Shown here: positions 1 through 7,365 of the stretch, piece by piece
How positions within the stretch are numbered: position 1 is the first letter of the stretch
Layout of the letters: each line of letters opens with the position of its first letter
Source: an uncultured Bacteroidales bacterium
Lineage (GTDB): Bacteria > Bacteroidota > Bacteroidia > Bacteroidales > UBA932
Length of the DNA stretch: 64,000 nucleotides
Assembly (NCBI GenBank): GCA_944326255.1
Contig: CALVDG010000006.1
Location: 1 to 64,000 of the forward strand
Direction of reading: 5' to 3'
Notes under the pieces: generated by a model
The model's input: only the letters and a program-made list of their open reading frames with translations
Database searches by the model: none
What the model was told of the DNA's origin: nothing
Made by a program: the position numbers and the translations under genes

Positions 1-5
1 CAAAT

Positions 6-236
6 ATGCTAAATACCAACCATTTAAGTTTTATCTACTCATTTCTGTTATCGCTTGCTTTCCTGTTACTTATGCACGTAGCCCGTCACTCATACGCCAC
101 AGTACTGAAACGTTCGGGAGTAAGCACCGCAATCATCTCCGAATCCCTCGGCCACAGCTCAGAGAAAGTCACCCAAATCTACCTCGACAGTTTCGAGAAC
201 TCCCAGATAGATGAGGCCATGAAGAATCTTCTGTAA
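6..236 (+). pseudogene. Tyrosine recombinase (integrase), C-terminal fragment
   Basis: From base 75 the frame reads HVARHSYAT, then ISESLGH, then TQIYLDSF. These are the box II HxxR, the LGH and the catalytic Tyr region of Bacteroidales phage-type integrases, and the end (EAMKNLL) is also typical. The roughly 23 residues before it are strongly hydrophobic and unlike any recombinase, and neither other frame restores the catalytic domain. The R1 Arg and core-binding domain are therefore absent here. I read it as a rearranged or truncated integrase end, probably inactive. The frame is open at the left edge, so it could continue outside the window. It marks this end as part of an integrative element. 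Confidence 0.7.
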
Positions 237-270
237 ATCCGCCATATATCCAACTCTATTCAACGACAAA

Positions 271-296
271 GGGCAGGTGAGATATCCTGTCCTTTT
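271..296 (+). terminator. Rho-independent terminator after the integrase fragment
   Basis: GGGCAGG (271-277) pairs with CCTGTCC (286-292) with one G-U, followed by TTTT. Confidence 0.6.
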
Positions 297-347
297 CTTG
301 TTATGTCTATTCTAAAATAACTGACAATCATCTAAATATCATATATT

Positions 348-821
348 ATGAACTACACACCCATTCAACGCCTCGCACTCAAAGGCATGGACAACCAATC
401 CCTAATCAACCTAATCAGACAAGCATCAACCAACTTCCCCGACACATCCCTCATCATCACACCGAGAATAGACCAGTCGGGACAAGCCTACTACTGGACA
501 GGTCTGAGATACGGCAGTACAGAACTGGACTTCGCACTCCTGCTGAACCGAGAGATAGAGGCATTCATCCTCTGTTTCCTCATAAAAGGCAAGGACGGTA
601 TGACAGACATCTCCAACTACTCTCCCGACCCGACAATGACAAATGGAATCAACTGGCTCCAGTCCCACATGTACAGACACCTCGAATACTCACAGCAGAC
701 ACAGGACTTCATCAGACACAGCAACGGCAGGACATTCCAGAACAAGAAACTGAAATTCCCGTTCGGAAGTATAGTCTACTCGCAGGAGATTGAGAACGTC
801 CTATCCGTACAGCCCCAGTGA
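348..821 (+). CDS. Hypothetical protein (accessory region)
   Basis: 157-residue protein that I do not recognise. It has no signal peptide or membrane segment. The middle (about residues 60-85, LDFALLLNREIEAFILCFLIKG) is hydrophobic but broken by charges, suggesting a folded soluble core. The C-terminal third is rich in Gln, His and Ser. The ATG start follows an AT-rich leader, and a terminator follows 17 bases after the stop. It stands alone between the integrase remnant and a convergent gene, as cargo of a mobile element would. It ends in TGA, which shows that TGA works as a stop in this region. Confidence 0.65.
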   Translation: MNYTPIQRLALKGMDNQSLINLIRQASTNFPDTSLIITPRIDQSGQAYYWTGLRYGSTELDFALLLNREIEAFILCFLIKGKDGMTDISNYSPDPTMTNGINWLQSHMYRHLEYSQQTQDFIRHSNGRTFQNKKLKFPFGSIVYSQEIENVLSVQPQ

Positions 822-837
822 ACCGTATATAAAAGAC

Positions 838-875
838 AAGGGGAAGCCCCGATGATGAGACCTCCCCTTATTCTT
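838..875 (+). terminator. Hairpin terminator between convergent genes
   Basis: AAGGGGA (838-844) pairs with TCCCCTT (863-869), followed by ATTCTT. It lies between the gene ending at 821 and the minus-strand gene ending at 891. Confidence 0.6.
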
Positions 876-890
876 AAACTACCGACAGGA

Positions 891-1415
891 CTAAGCTGCC
901 GTCCCAGTGTCCACAGCCTCTTTCTTCTCCGGTTGATAGTCCAGAGCATACTTCATCGCTTCTTTCGGCACAAACTTTTCGGTGAAATCGCGGTATTTGC
1001 TTCCAATGGTATTCACAATACCGTTTCTGAGTACCTTGTTCATTGTCCCGGAACCGAGGAATACGATGTGAGTAGCAAGGATGGTCGGGTCAACTCTAAG
1101 GTCGCTGCATTCTTTCTCGAATCTTTTGCTGTCGAGCAGTACGTTTGCTTGGTCCATGTACTCAGACCAGAAATGCTCCACATCCGAAGCGGCTGAGGGT
1201 ATCTTCTTTTCCAGACACTCCCTTTTGAGTTCGTTACTCTTGTGGAGCTGTTCCTCGAAAGTCCGTCTTGCCTTTGAAACGGTAGACCATAGTACCGATG
1301 CTTTTCTGCTCCGTTGCTGTTTCGCGGACTCTGCGCCCTTTACGTTTTCTGATGAGTTTGTTGCCTTGGCGGCTGTGTCTGTGAGGTTTCCCTCGATAGA
1401 ATGATTTTGAATCAT
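891..1415 (-). CDS. Hypothetical basic protein (accessory region)
   Basis: 174 residues of unknown function. The first 45 residues are polar, rich in Asn, Ser, Ala and Lys, and probably disordered. Residues about 45-110 are highly charged and helical, with a likely coiled coil (KARRTFEEQLHKSNELKREC). The C-terminal part is a compact mixed region. There is no signal peptide or membrane segment. The basic, coiled-coil character would suit a DNA- or partner-binding plasmid/ICE protein, but that is only inference. The next gene upstream (1551-2351) has the same orientation, 135 bases away, so the two may be co-transcribed. Confidence 0.6.
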   Translation of the reverse strand: MIQNHSIEGNLTDTAAKATNSSENVKGAESAKQQRSRKASVLWSTVSKARRTFEEQLHKSNELKRECLEKKIPSAASDVEHFWSEYMDQANVLLDSKRFEKECSDLRVDPTILATHIVFLGSGTMNKVLRNGIVNTIGSKYRDFTEKFVPKEAMKYALDYQPEKKEAVDTGTAA

Positions 1416-1550
1416 ATGTTTTAATTTTTTAATTATTCCCGAGAACTGCCGGGCCAGATAACCGGAACCATTCCGATTACGGCAGCAAAAGTATCACAAA
1501 CCCGAACCGTGGACAGGGGTAACTTTCAGAGCAAATCCTTACCCCTCTTC

Positions 1551-2351
1551 TCAACGGCTGTAGAAACTGGAAAACGTATCGGAGAAATCCTCGTCACCGT
1601 ACTTGTTGAGCACTCCTTTCAAGGCCTCCTCATCTATAAGGAACGAATCGTTGACGGCAATCTTGGTTAGATGAAGCACCTGCGAGATGAAGAACTTCTT
1701 GTTCACTGAGACCCCCTTTGACCTCTTTCCGGCAATGCTGAGACTGTCGAACAGCCGCAGGTACCTGTTGGCAGCAAAGGCAATCCTGCTGGAAATGGAC
1801 TTCTCCTCCGTTTCATGAAGAAGCACCGGACTGCCTGTAAACGCAGGGTCCCACCTCCTTTCCTGCACACGGCATATCCTGTCAATGGTATCGGCAATCA
1901 GACGGAGAGTATGCCTGTCATCAATCATTTCCTTCCTCCTGCCCTCACACTTGGCGATGATATATGCGTCCTTTCCACGTATAATATCGGCAATCCTGCG
2001 GAACCTCTTGATAGGAGCCTCCAGTACGGGATGAGCCTTTATGCAATACTCCTCGGTGAGATGATACACGCAGAGCATGGCATACCAGAACTTTTCTGTG
2101 TCAAGTCCAAGTGCCTCCGCAGACTTTATGACTGGCTCATTCCCGATATAGTCCTCATGGCTGAAAGGGAACTTCATCTTAGGCAGGTTGCGCACAAACG
2201 ACATCTCAGAAGACGGAATATCATACCTGTAACCGAATTCGGGCTCATACTCCGGTGCAACCTCGTTGATAATCAGATGCACGTACTCGTGAACATCCGC
2301 AGTCCTGTAAGGTTCTTTATAATCAGTATCCATAAACAATCTGTTTTGCAT
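1551..2351 (-). CDS. Hypothetical protein (mobile-element type)
   Basis: 266 residues, cytoplasmic, with no recognisable catalytic motif. The N-terminal third is acidic and rich in Tyr and Pro; the rest is alpha-helical with basic patches such as RFRRIADIIRGK and RRKEMIDDRHTLRLIADTIDRI. Two Met codons are possible starts (2351 and 2333); the second, MDTDYKEPYR, looks more like a natural N-terminus, but nothing decides between them. Genes of this size and character are common, unnamed cargo in Bacteroides conjugative elements. That statement rests on general resemblance only. Confidence 0.6.
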   Translation of the reverse strand: MQNRLFMDTDYKEPYRTADVHEYVHLIINEVAPEYEPEFGYRYDIPSSEMSFVRNLPKMKFPFSHEDYIGNEPVIKSAEALGLDTEKFWYAMLCVYHLTEEYCIKAHPVLEAPIKRFRRIADIIRGKDAYIIAKCEGRRKEMIDDRHTLRLIADTIDRICRVQERRWDPAFTGSPVLLHETEEKSISSRIAFAANRYLRLFDSLSIAGKRSKGVSVNKKFFISQVLHLTKIAVNDSFLIDEEALKGVLNKYGDEDFSDTFSSFYSR

Positions 2352-2790
2352 CCAAAGATAGCCATTAAACAGCCGGAACGGTCAATAAACGACACTGAAT
2401 CACAGCAAAGGCATTCAAATCATACCAAGAAACATGCTTTTCTGAACATTTACGGAACTGAAACGTTGCTTTAGGATAGAAAACGTACCGGAAACAGTAA
2501 TTTCTGAACATTCAAGGAACAAAAACAGGGATTCAAGGTCTTAAATGAACCCAGAACACGGCAGACGGCAGCATATAAGACAGGATACCAAGTCTCCGAA
2601 TCAATTTCCAACCGTATCTTGACCCAGCACTCGGGCAACATATATAACCCGGCCTCCAGCCTCATTAACTATCCCGACAACACATTGTACACAGCATCCG
2701 CCAGCATGATGAAGCCATTACTCCAATAGGTTCAATTCTCTGTAAATCAGTGGAATTTTATTTGGATAAGTCGGAAAAATTTCCTATCTT
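2352..2790. other. Noncoding accessory DNA
   Basis: No credible gene is visible here: the short frames lack protein-like composition. The stretch is AT-rich and leads into a cluster of hairpins (2831-3006) before the helicase-like gene. Confidence 0.5.
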
Positions 2791-2792
2791 AG

Positions 2793-2870
2793 CATTACAG
2801 ATTCAGATAAGGAGATTTTCCATTGCACATATCGGAGAGGCCGTAAATCAGCCATAGCTCTCCGATTTTA
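2793..2870 (+). ncRNA. Possible short terminated transcript
   Basis: A near-consensus -7 box (TATCTTAG, about 2793) is followed about 30 bases later by a perfect 9-bp hairpin, ATCGGAGAG (2831-2839) with CTCTCCGAT (2858-2866), then TTTTA. No frame fits between promoter and hairpin. It could be a small RNA, an attenuator, or just the terminator of a lost gene. Confidence 0.3.
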
Positions 2871-2897
2871 CCTCTAAAGAATATCACGCCACAGAAA

Positions 2898-2924
2898 GGG
2901 AGTACAGAATGCGTATTCCCTTTT
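2898..2924 (+). terminator. Hairpin terminator
   Basis: GGGAGTAC (2898-2905) pairs with GTATTCCC (2913-2920), one G-U, followed by TTTT. A similar hairpin plus T-run lies at 4982-5010, and both directly precede the same palindromic element. Confidence 0.5.
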
Positions 2925-2937
2925 AAAATGCGGAACT

Positions 2938-3006
2938 GCTACCGATTCTGCGCCACAACCCGATTTTTCTATATACGGATATGAGTACAGGCGCAACATT
3001 GATAGC
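2938..3006. repeat. Imperfect palindrome, copy 1 (left of helicase-like gene)
   Basis: The arms GCTACCGATTCTGCGCC (2938-2954) and GGCGCAACATTGATAGC (2990-3006) are imperfect inverted repeats. A second copy with the same arms lies at 5012-5084, so the pair brackets the helicase-like gene. Confidence 0.55.
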
Positions 3007-3099
3007 ACCGATATTCTACAAAGGACAAGCAGCAATGGAAGCAAAGTAACAAGATTCAAATGCAAAAGATGCGTGATAATCAATTAAAAGTAAATTAAA

Positions 3100-4992
3100 A
3101 TGGAAAATTCTGAAATGAAAATCAAAACAAATGTCAAGGAGACAATTACAGTGAACGCACCGAAGGGTGCAAGGTACATCAGCGGAGACTGAATGGAGAG
3201 ACTTCCGTCAAACTGCGTGCTGGACAAGGGCAGGACAGGCTGCGGAGCGACAACACTTGCGATAATGCAGCAGGAGAACACAATCATAGCAGTGCCCTAT
3301 GTGAATCTGATAAAGAGCAAGGAATCCCAGCACAGCGACATTCTTCTCGGAGTTTACGAGGGGACAGGCAGGAAAGAGATACTGGAGTATGCGCAGAGCC
3401 ACAGTACGCACAAGATAATGACAACATACGATTCCCTCCCCAAAGTCATGGAGATACTGGAGAGCAACGGCTATGATGTGCGGAACAATTACCAGCTGGT
3501 GATAGACGAGTGGCAGGTAATACTCAACTCATACGACTTCAGACCGGAAGCAATGCAGGGACTTCTAAAGGCTGCAACCGCATTCAAGGATGTTGTCTAT
3601 ATGACCGCCACTCCGGTAAAGCAGAAATACTGGCCGGAGGAGATGAAACACCTGCAGAGGGTCAAAATCAAATGGCAGGACGAACAGCAACTTGAACTGC
3701 ACAGCGTCAAGACCTCATCCCCGGCGAGACTGACAGCGGAGTTCTGCGGGAACAGGACGGACGAGTACAACCTGCACATATTCGTGAACAGTGTAACGGT
3801 AATCAGCAGGACAATCAAGTATGCAGGACTGAAACCGGAGGAAGTGAGAATTGTATGCTCGAAGAACAGGGAAAGCATAGCGACCAACCGGAACAAACTG
3901 GGCAAGGACTATCCGATAGCCGACATAACCGACCCAGTGAGGCCGTACAACTTCTACACGTCCACTGCATTCGAGGGCTGCGACATCTATGACGGGAAAG
4001 GGCTTGCGGTGATACTGAATGACGGTCACATCCCGCACTCACTGCTTCCTGTGGACACGCTGTTCTTCCAGATAGCAGGCAGACTGAGGAACAGCATATA
4101 CAGGGACTATATTATCAACATATTCTCCCCAACAAAGAATACGGACGACATGACATACGATGAATATGCGGAAGCGAGCGAGAGGGCGTTCAAGGAAGCG
4201 GAGGAATACGCCAGCAGAATAAACGGCAACAATGACGGAGCGGATATAGCTGAACTCTACACCGACAAGCGGTATGTAAAGGTGCAGGACGGCAGGATGA
4301 TTGCGGACAGGAACATGCAGAACAACGACCTGCTGAAAAGGGAACTCCAGAGCGTGACATACGGCAACAGGCAAAACCTCATAGACGAGATACAGGCCAG
4401 CGGAATCAAGATAATCAAGACGGAGGAGGCCTATCCCGAAAGACCTGTTAAGGAAGCAGCAACCAAAAAGACAAGTTTCAAGGATGCGTTCAAGGCATAC
4501 TGTAAACTGAAAGCAGCAAGGTCACTGTTCCCGACAGCCGAGCAGATACTGATAGAGAAGAACAAGCCGCTTGTCAGGACAGCATACGACACTCTCGGAG
4601 AATCAAAGGTAAAGGCACTCAAATACAAGGTGACGGACATAAGGAGGGAACTTGTAAAGGTATCCACGGTAACGGAGACGGAGAAGATAATCAGAATGGT
4701 CAGACAGGTGCTGCCGTACAGGAAAGCGGTACCGAGGACGGAGATAGCGGAGGCATTGCAGGAGATATACAACACTCTCGGCATACGTAAGATTGCTGTA
4801 GCGACAGACCTTGCCAAGTGATACGAGGTCAAGAAGCAGAACATACGCATAGATGGACAGCAGACATCCTGCATCACAATACTCTGCGAGAAGAAAGCGA
4901 TATATGACATTATACCGAAGCAGCTGGAACTTTTCACAGATGAGGACTATGCATAGCGCATTGAGCAGGTGATATTCGACAGGGGAGCATGA
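3100..4992 (+). pseudogene. Helicase-like gene, full reading frame with in-frame stops
   Basis: Reading in one frame from ATG 3100 gives 30 residues (MENSEMKIKT...GARYISGD), then TGA at 3190-3192, then the 542-residue core, then TGA at 4819-4821, then YEVKKQNIRIDGQQTS...LFTDEDYA, then TAG at 4954-4956, then RIEQVIFDRGA and TGA at 4990. The flanking pieces keep protein-like composition and belong to the same frame. Related Bacteroidales proteins start with a similar leader and have an aromatic residue where the first stop lies, so TGG-to-TGA or TGG-to-TAG changes are the simplest origin. TAG 4954 may instead be the natural end. The intact gene would be about 617-629 residues. Confidence 0.6.
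3193..4821 (+). CDS. DEAD/DEAH-helicase-like ATPase, open core
   Basis: 542-residue superfamily 2 helicase-like protein. A P-loop variant, GRTGCGATT (residues 13-21), lacks the usual Lys. The Walker B-like motif is LVIDEWQ (about 102-108), motif III-like is MTATP (137-141), and the motif VI-like QIAGRLRN lies near residue 295. The C-terminal 130 residues are basic and helical. The family is widespread in Bacteroides mobile elements; its biochemical role is unknown to me. The ATG at 3193 follows immediately after an in-frame TGA and is probably not the ancestral start (see the overlapping pseudogene entry). Restart at 3193 would still keep the P-loop. Confidence 0.65.
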   Translation: MERLPSNCVLDKGRTGCGATTLAIMQQENTIIAVPYVNLIKSKESQHSDILLGVYEGTGRKEILEYAQSHSTHKIMTTYDSLPKVMEILESNGYDVRNNYQLVIDEWQVILNSYDFRPEAMQGLLKAATAFKDVVYMTATPVKQKYWPEEMKHLQRVKIKWQDEQQLELHSVKTSSPARLTAEFCGNRTDEYNLHIFVNSVTVISRTIKYAGLKPEEVRIVCSKNRESIATNRNKLGKDYPIADITDPVRPYNFYTSTAFEGCDIYDGKGLAVILNDGHIPHSLLPVDTLFFQIAGRLRNSIYRDYIINIFSPTKNTDDMTYDEYAEASERAFKEAEEYASRINGNNDGADIAELYTDKRYVKVQDGRMIADRNMQNNDLLKRELQSVTYGNRQNLIDEIQASGIKIIKTEEAYPERPVKEAATKKTSFKDAFKAYCKLKAARSLFPTAEQILIEKNKPLVRTAYDTLGESKVKALKYKVTDIRRELVKVSTVTETEKIIRMVRQVLPYRKAVPRTEIAEALQEIYNTLGIRKIAVATDLAK

Positions 4993-5010
4993 ACGGTGCT
5001 TCCCTTTTTT
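4982..5010 (+). terminator. Terminator after helicase-like gene
   Basis: GGGGAGCA (4982-4989) pairs with TGCTTCCC (4997-5004), one G-U, followed by six T. The loop contains the last in-frame TGA of the helicase-like frame. Confidence 0.65.
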
Positions 5011-5011
5011 C

Positions 5012-5084
5012 GTGCTACCGATATTGCGCTGTAGCTTGATTCTGCTATAAGAAAATTTGACTTTAGGCGCAGAATTGATAGCAC
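5012..5084. repeat. Imperfect palindrome, copy 2 (right of helicase-like gene)
   Basis: The arms GTGCTACCGATATTGCGC (5012-5029) and GGCGCAGAATTGATAGCAC (5066-5084) match the arms of the copy at 2938-3006. Both copies follow a GGGAG...TTCCC-T hairpin. Confidence 0.55.
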
Positions 5085-5115
5085 CCCATATAACAGGAGA
5101 TTATGACCGCTCCGC

Positions 5116-5126
5116 GGGTATATAAA
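5116..5126 (+). repeat. GGGTATATAAA motif, copy 1
   Basis: Exact 11-mer, repeated at 6438 and 10940, always on the plus strand, in noncoding DNA, and followed by purine/A-rich sequence. Function unknown. Confidence 0.5.
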
Positions 5127-5308
5127 GAGAAAAGGATAAAGGAAAGCAGGAATATATAAGGACAGAGGCTGATTCTCCAAAATAAATTTCAGTTGGATGA
5201 AAATAGAGTTGGAGACATTATATACTCCTTTATATGAAAGGCGAAGCCTTAATGTTATGAGACATCATCCATTTAAAGATACCACTTCCAGATAAAGTTG
5301 GAATGAAA

Positions 5309-5340
5309 TTGGCATTTACAGCATAAAAAGACTATATTTG
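5309..5340 (+). promoter_or_regulatory. Bacteroidales promoter for mntA copy 1
   Basis: TTGG (5309-5312), a 20-base spacer and a perfect TATATTTG -7 box (5333-5340). The ATG at 5348 is only 7 bases past the box, so the transcript should be leaderless or nearly so. Confidence 0.6.
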
Positions 5341-5347
5341 CAGAGAG

Positions 5348-5653
5348 ATGAAACTGATAGAACGTCATATAAAGAGCATTGCCGCCCTGTGCAGGAAGTA
5401 CAAGGTGAACAGGCTGTTTGTGTTCGGCTCAGTGCTAACGGACAGATTCAATGACGGAAGCGACATAGATATGGTCGTGGATTTCAAGAAAGACGAGGTG
5501 GAGGACTACTTCGACAACTACTTCGACTTCAAGTACTCATTGCAGGACCTTTTCGGCAGGGAGGTGGACTTGGTGGAGGAGCAGACGATTAGGAACCCTT
5601 ATTTCCGAAAAAGTGTGGATTCGACTAAACAGCTGATATTCTCTGGAGCATAG
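5348..5653 (+). CDS. mntA: MNT-domain nucleotidyltransferase (MntA-type antitoxin), orphaned copy
   Basis: 101-residue minimal nucleotidyltransferase. The catalytic GS-x10-DxD motif is complete (G27, S28, D39, D41). In the HepT-MntA type VII system such proteins AMPylate the HepT ribonuclease on a Tyr near its Rx4HxY site. The gene is nearly base-for-base identical to 12055-12345 (I see only two differences). Here it runs at GATAT straight into the last codons of a hepT (5635-5709). The normal toxin gene is missing, and the protein ends in a few aberrant residues (FSGA) instead of YG. It is probably still a folded enzyme, but without its partner. Confidence 0.8.
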   Translation: MKLIERHIKSIAALCRKYKVNRLFVFGSVLTDRFNDGSDIDMVVDFKKDEVEDYFDNYFDFKYSLQDLFGREVDLVEEQTIRNPYFRKSVDSTKQLIFSGA

Positions 5654-5709
5654 TGATAAACCACCGGCCTAAACTCAAAGAAGAAGTACAGATGATTCTT
5701 GAACAATAG
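5635..5709 (+). pseudogene. hepT 3' remnant
   Basis: Read from 5635 the frame gives DILWSIVINHRPKLKEEV and ends at TAG 5709. This is the last 24 residues of a HepT protein, matching the end of the gene at 12347-12685. The other 88 or so codons are deleted. The junction is at GATAT, which occurs both at the end of mntA and at this point in hepT, so a short-direct-repeat deletion explains it. Confidence 0.75.
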
Positions 5710-5732
5710 GCGTATTCTAATTGACATATACT

Positions 5733-5764
5733 ACCCTCTTGCAGCAATGTGAGAGGGTTTCTTG
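5733..5764 (+). terminator. Terminator of the mntA-hepT remnant
   Basis: ACCCTCT (5733-5739) pairs with AGAGGGT (5752-5758), followed by TTCTT. It corresponds in place to the terminator at 12711. Confidence 0.6.
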
Positions 5765-6028
5765 TATACAGGCTGAGCACACGGACATAGTGTCTATCCA
5801 AAGCACCCCCGCCCATACTTAAAGAAAAACCGAAATCCATTTCAAGTGACTACTATACTGGGGTACTCCCGACAGGTACTGCATTGGAGATATCCATTTA
5901 AAGACAGCCCCACTCCCGAAATATCAACCTGCATACATTCAAAATAAACGAACTAAGACAACATACATTACCGAGACTATTGTTTAATCAGCCGTTCTCA
6001 CAAGGGACGGCATTTTTCGTTTACAGAC

Positions 6029-6316
6029 ATGGCAGCGAATGAAATCACAGACAGACTTATCCTCGACAATCAGAATCTGGTCGTAGAAGAACTCATGAAA
6101 CACGATGAAAGCCTACTGGGCAGTCTCCAGAACTTTGATGACAGCAGCGAGGTCTTGGAATGGTGGCTGGTTACTCCCTACATGGCAGAACTGCTAAAAG
6201 AAAAGGGAGAGGTAATCTTATCGGCCCATGACTGCTACTGGTGGGGACGAACAACAAGCGGGCAGGCACTTTACATGGACGGAGTGATACAGGAGATAGC
6301 GGAGCAGATGAGGTGA
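6029..6316 (+). CDS. Small hypothetical protein
   Basis: 95 residues, acidic, soluble and Trp-rich (EWWLVTPYMAELL, HDCYWWGRTTSGQALYMD). I do not recognise a family. The composition and the clear terminator after it (6343-6386) support a real gene. It is a single-gene unit in the accessory region. Its motif TPYMAELL loosely resembles TPYMADRR in the small gene at 10641, but the two proteins are otherwise different. Confidence 0.6.
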   Translation: MAANEITDRLILDNQNLVVEELMKHDESLLGSLQNFDDSSEVLEWWLVTPYMAELLKEKGEVILSAHDCYWWGRTTSGQALYMDGVIQEIAEQMR

Positions 6317-6342
6317 GGAGAAGTAACAAAAACATGGAGAGG

Positions 6343-6386
6343 CTTCCAACTTGATTTGGAGATTGAGTTGGAGGTCTTTTGGTTTT
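6343..6386 (+). terminator. Terminator after small hypothetical gene
   Basis: CTTCCAACT (6343-6351) pairs with AGTTGGAGG (6366-6374), one G-U, followed by a T-rich tail. Confidence 0.6.
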
Positions 6387-6437
6387 AAACGTATCCTTTT
6401 AGATATCAGCATTTAAAGGTGTGACAAAATTTTTGGA

Positions 6438-6448
6438 GGGTATATAAA
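6438..6448 (+). repeat. GGGTATATAAA motif, copy 2
   Basis: Exact copy of the 11-mer at 5116 and 10940. It lies in a 300-base noncoding stretch (6317-6613) in which I see no gene. Confidence 0.5.
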
Positions 6449-6613
6449 GGAGATTTTCAAAATTCTGTCATTCGTCCTTAAATATGCTTCCAACTCAGTT
6501 TGGATATGAAGAACAGATTTGAAATCACAGCAACAGTGTTTACATACTGAGAACAAAATAAATTCAGAGATGCAATACTCCTCATTTTGAGTGCTGTTTG
6601 TAGAAAACTTTCG

Positions 6614-6621
6614 TATCTTTG
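6614..6621 (+). promoter_or_regulatory. Strong -7 promoter box for a candidate ncRNA
   Basis: TATCTTTG exactly matches the Bacteroidales TAnnTTTG box and is followed by C. No protein gene starts within 300 bases downstream; instead a highly base-paired sequence follows. Confidence 0.6.
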
Positions 6622-6627
6622 CCTTGT

Positions 6628-6877
6628 CTTACGGAGCAATCTGTGGGACAAGACATGTTGAAAGTGTTTTCGCACTGTCCTTAACCGAAAATGTAGCAGT
6701 TTTCCAAAGAATCAAGGACAACGAACAGCACTCATTCTTGTGTAGACTATGGAATGGGTTTTCTATGCCCGTACCCCATATCTATTCGAGTGTGGGGTAT
6801 TGCATCGTTTATTTGATTCAGGTCATGCTACAACCTTCGGTTAGATAGACGGAACAACTCCACACTTTCTTTTTTTG
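6628..6877 (+). ncRNA. Candidate rod-shaped structured ncRNA, novel
   Basis: Nested inverted repeats close on each other in order: AACCGAA (6683) with TTCGGTT (6836); TGTAGCA (6692) with TGCTACA (6826); GAATCAA (6709) with TTGATTC (6813); AACGA (6720) with TCGTT (6805); and an apical TACCCCA (6772) with TGGGGTA (6793). Together they make a rod of about 160 nt with small internal loops. A 5' hairpin CTTGTC/GACAAG (6623-6652) straddles the probable start, and a T-run lies at 6870-6877. The shape recalls 6S-type RNA, but I cannot match the sequence. It sits directly upstream of the Rx4H protein gene, so an RNA partner or antitoxin is possible. Confidence 0.5.
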
Positions 6878-6924
6878 TAAACAAATAATCTGCTTTGGAG
6901 TTGAGCGGTGTAAGAGGACTGCAA

Positions 6925-7359
6925 ATGAATATCCTGCAAACACTGAATAATGGGGAATTGCTCTATGGCTATAAGAGCATTGTCCTTTATTATGAGCAGA
7001 ATGTTGCAAATGTTACTGTTACGAAATTTGATGCTCGTAAAGCAAGGTGGAAACAATACTGTAAGAAAAATCATATTAAGTTTTACCCTTTGAAAAGTGG
7101 GAATATCAGTAATTTTCAGGCTAAGGCAACTCCATTCTTCTGTTATAATAGCGGTAAAGTAGCAAAGACAAAATCACTGTTCTGTCATCTGCGTAATGCC
7201 TATGCGCACGGCAATGTTGAGAAAATAAAAATCAACAATAAATGGTGGTATTACTGCTTCGAGGATAAAACCGATGGTGGAAACATTACAATGAGAGGGC
7301 AAATTCCGACAGGGAAATTAAAAGAACTCATACACGAACTTAAAGAAAATCAAAAATAA
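6925..7359 (+). CDS. HEPN-like protein with Rx4H motif, hypothetical
   Basis: 144 residues from ATG 6925; a TTG at 6895 would add ten. The sequence HLRNAYAHG (R90, H95) is the Rx4H signature of HEPN-superfamily ribonucleases, with the RN and HG neighbours typical of that site. The protein is basic, with aromatic-rich strands (NNKWWYYCFED). No full HEPN family is recognisable, so RNase activity is inferred from the motif alone. Upstream lies a structured candidate RNA; downstream, only 6 bases away, starts the giant BACON lipoprotein gene. The unit may be a defence or toxin module, or just two co-transcribed cargo genes. Confidence 0.6.
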   Translation: MNILQTLNNGELLYGYKSIVLYYEQNVANVTVTKFDARKARWKQYCKKNHIKFYPLKSGNISNFQAKATPFFCYNSGKVAKTKSLFCHLRNAYAHGNVEKIKINNKWWYYCFEDKTDGGNITMRGQIPTGKLKELIHELKENQK

Positions 7360-7365
7360 AACGTC

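Noticed and set aside
6628-6877. Calling the structured RNA 6S RNA, SRP RNA, RNase P RNA or tmRNA
   Set aside because: Only the rod shape is 6S-like. I do not see family-specific conserved sequences of any of these, and the surroundings are accessory.
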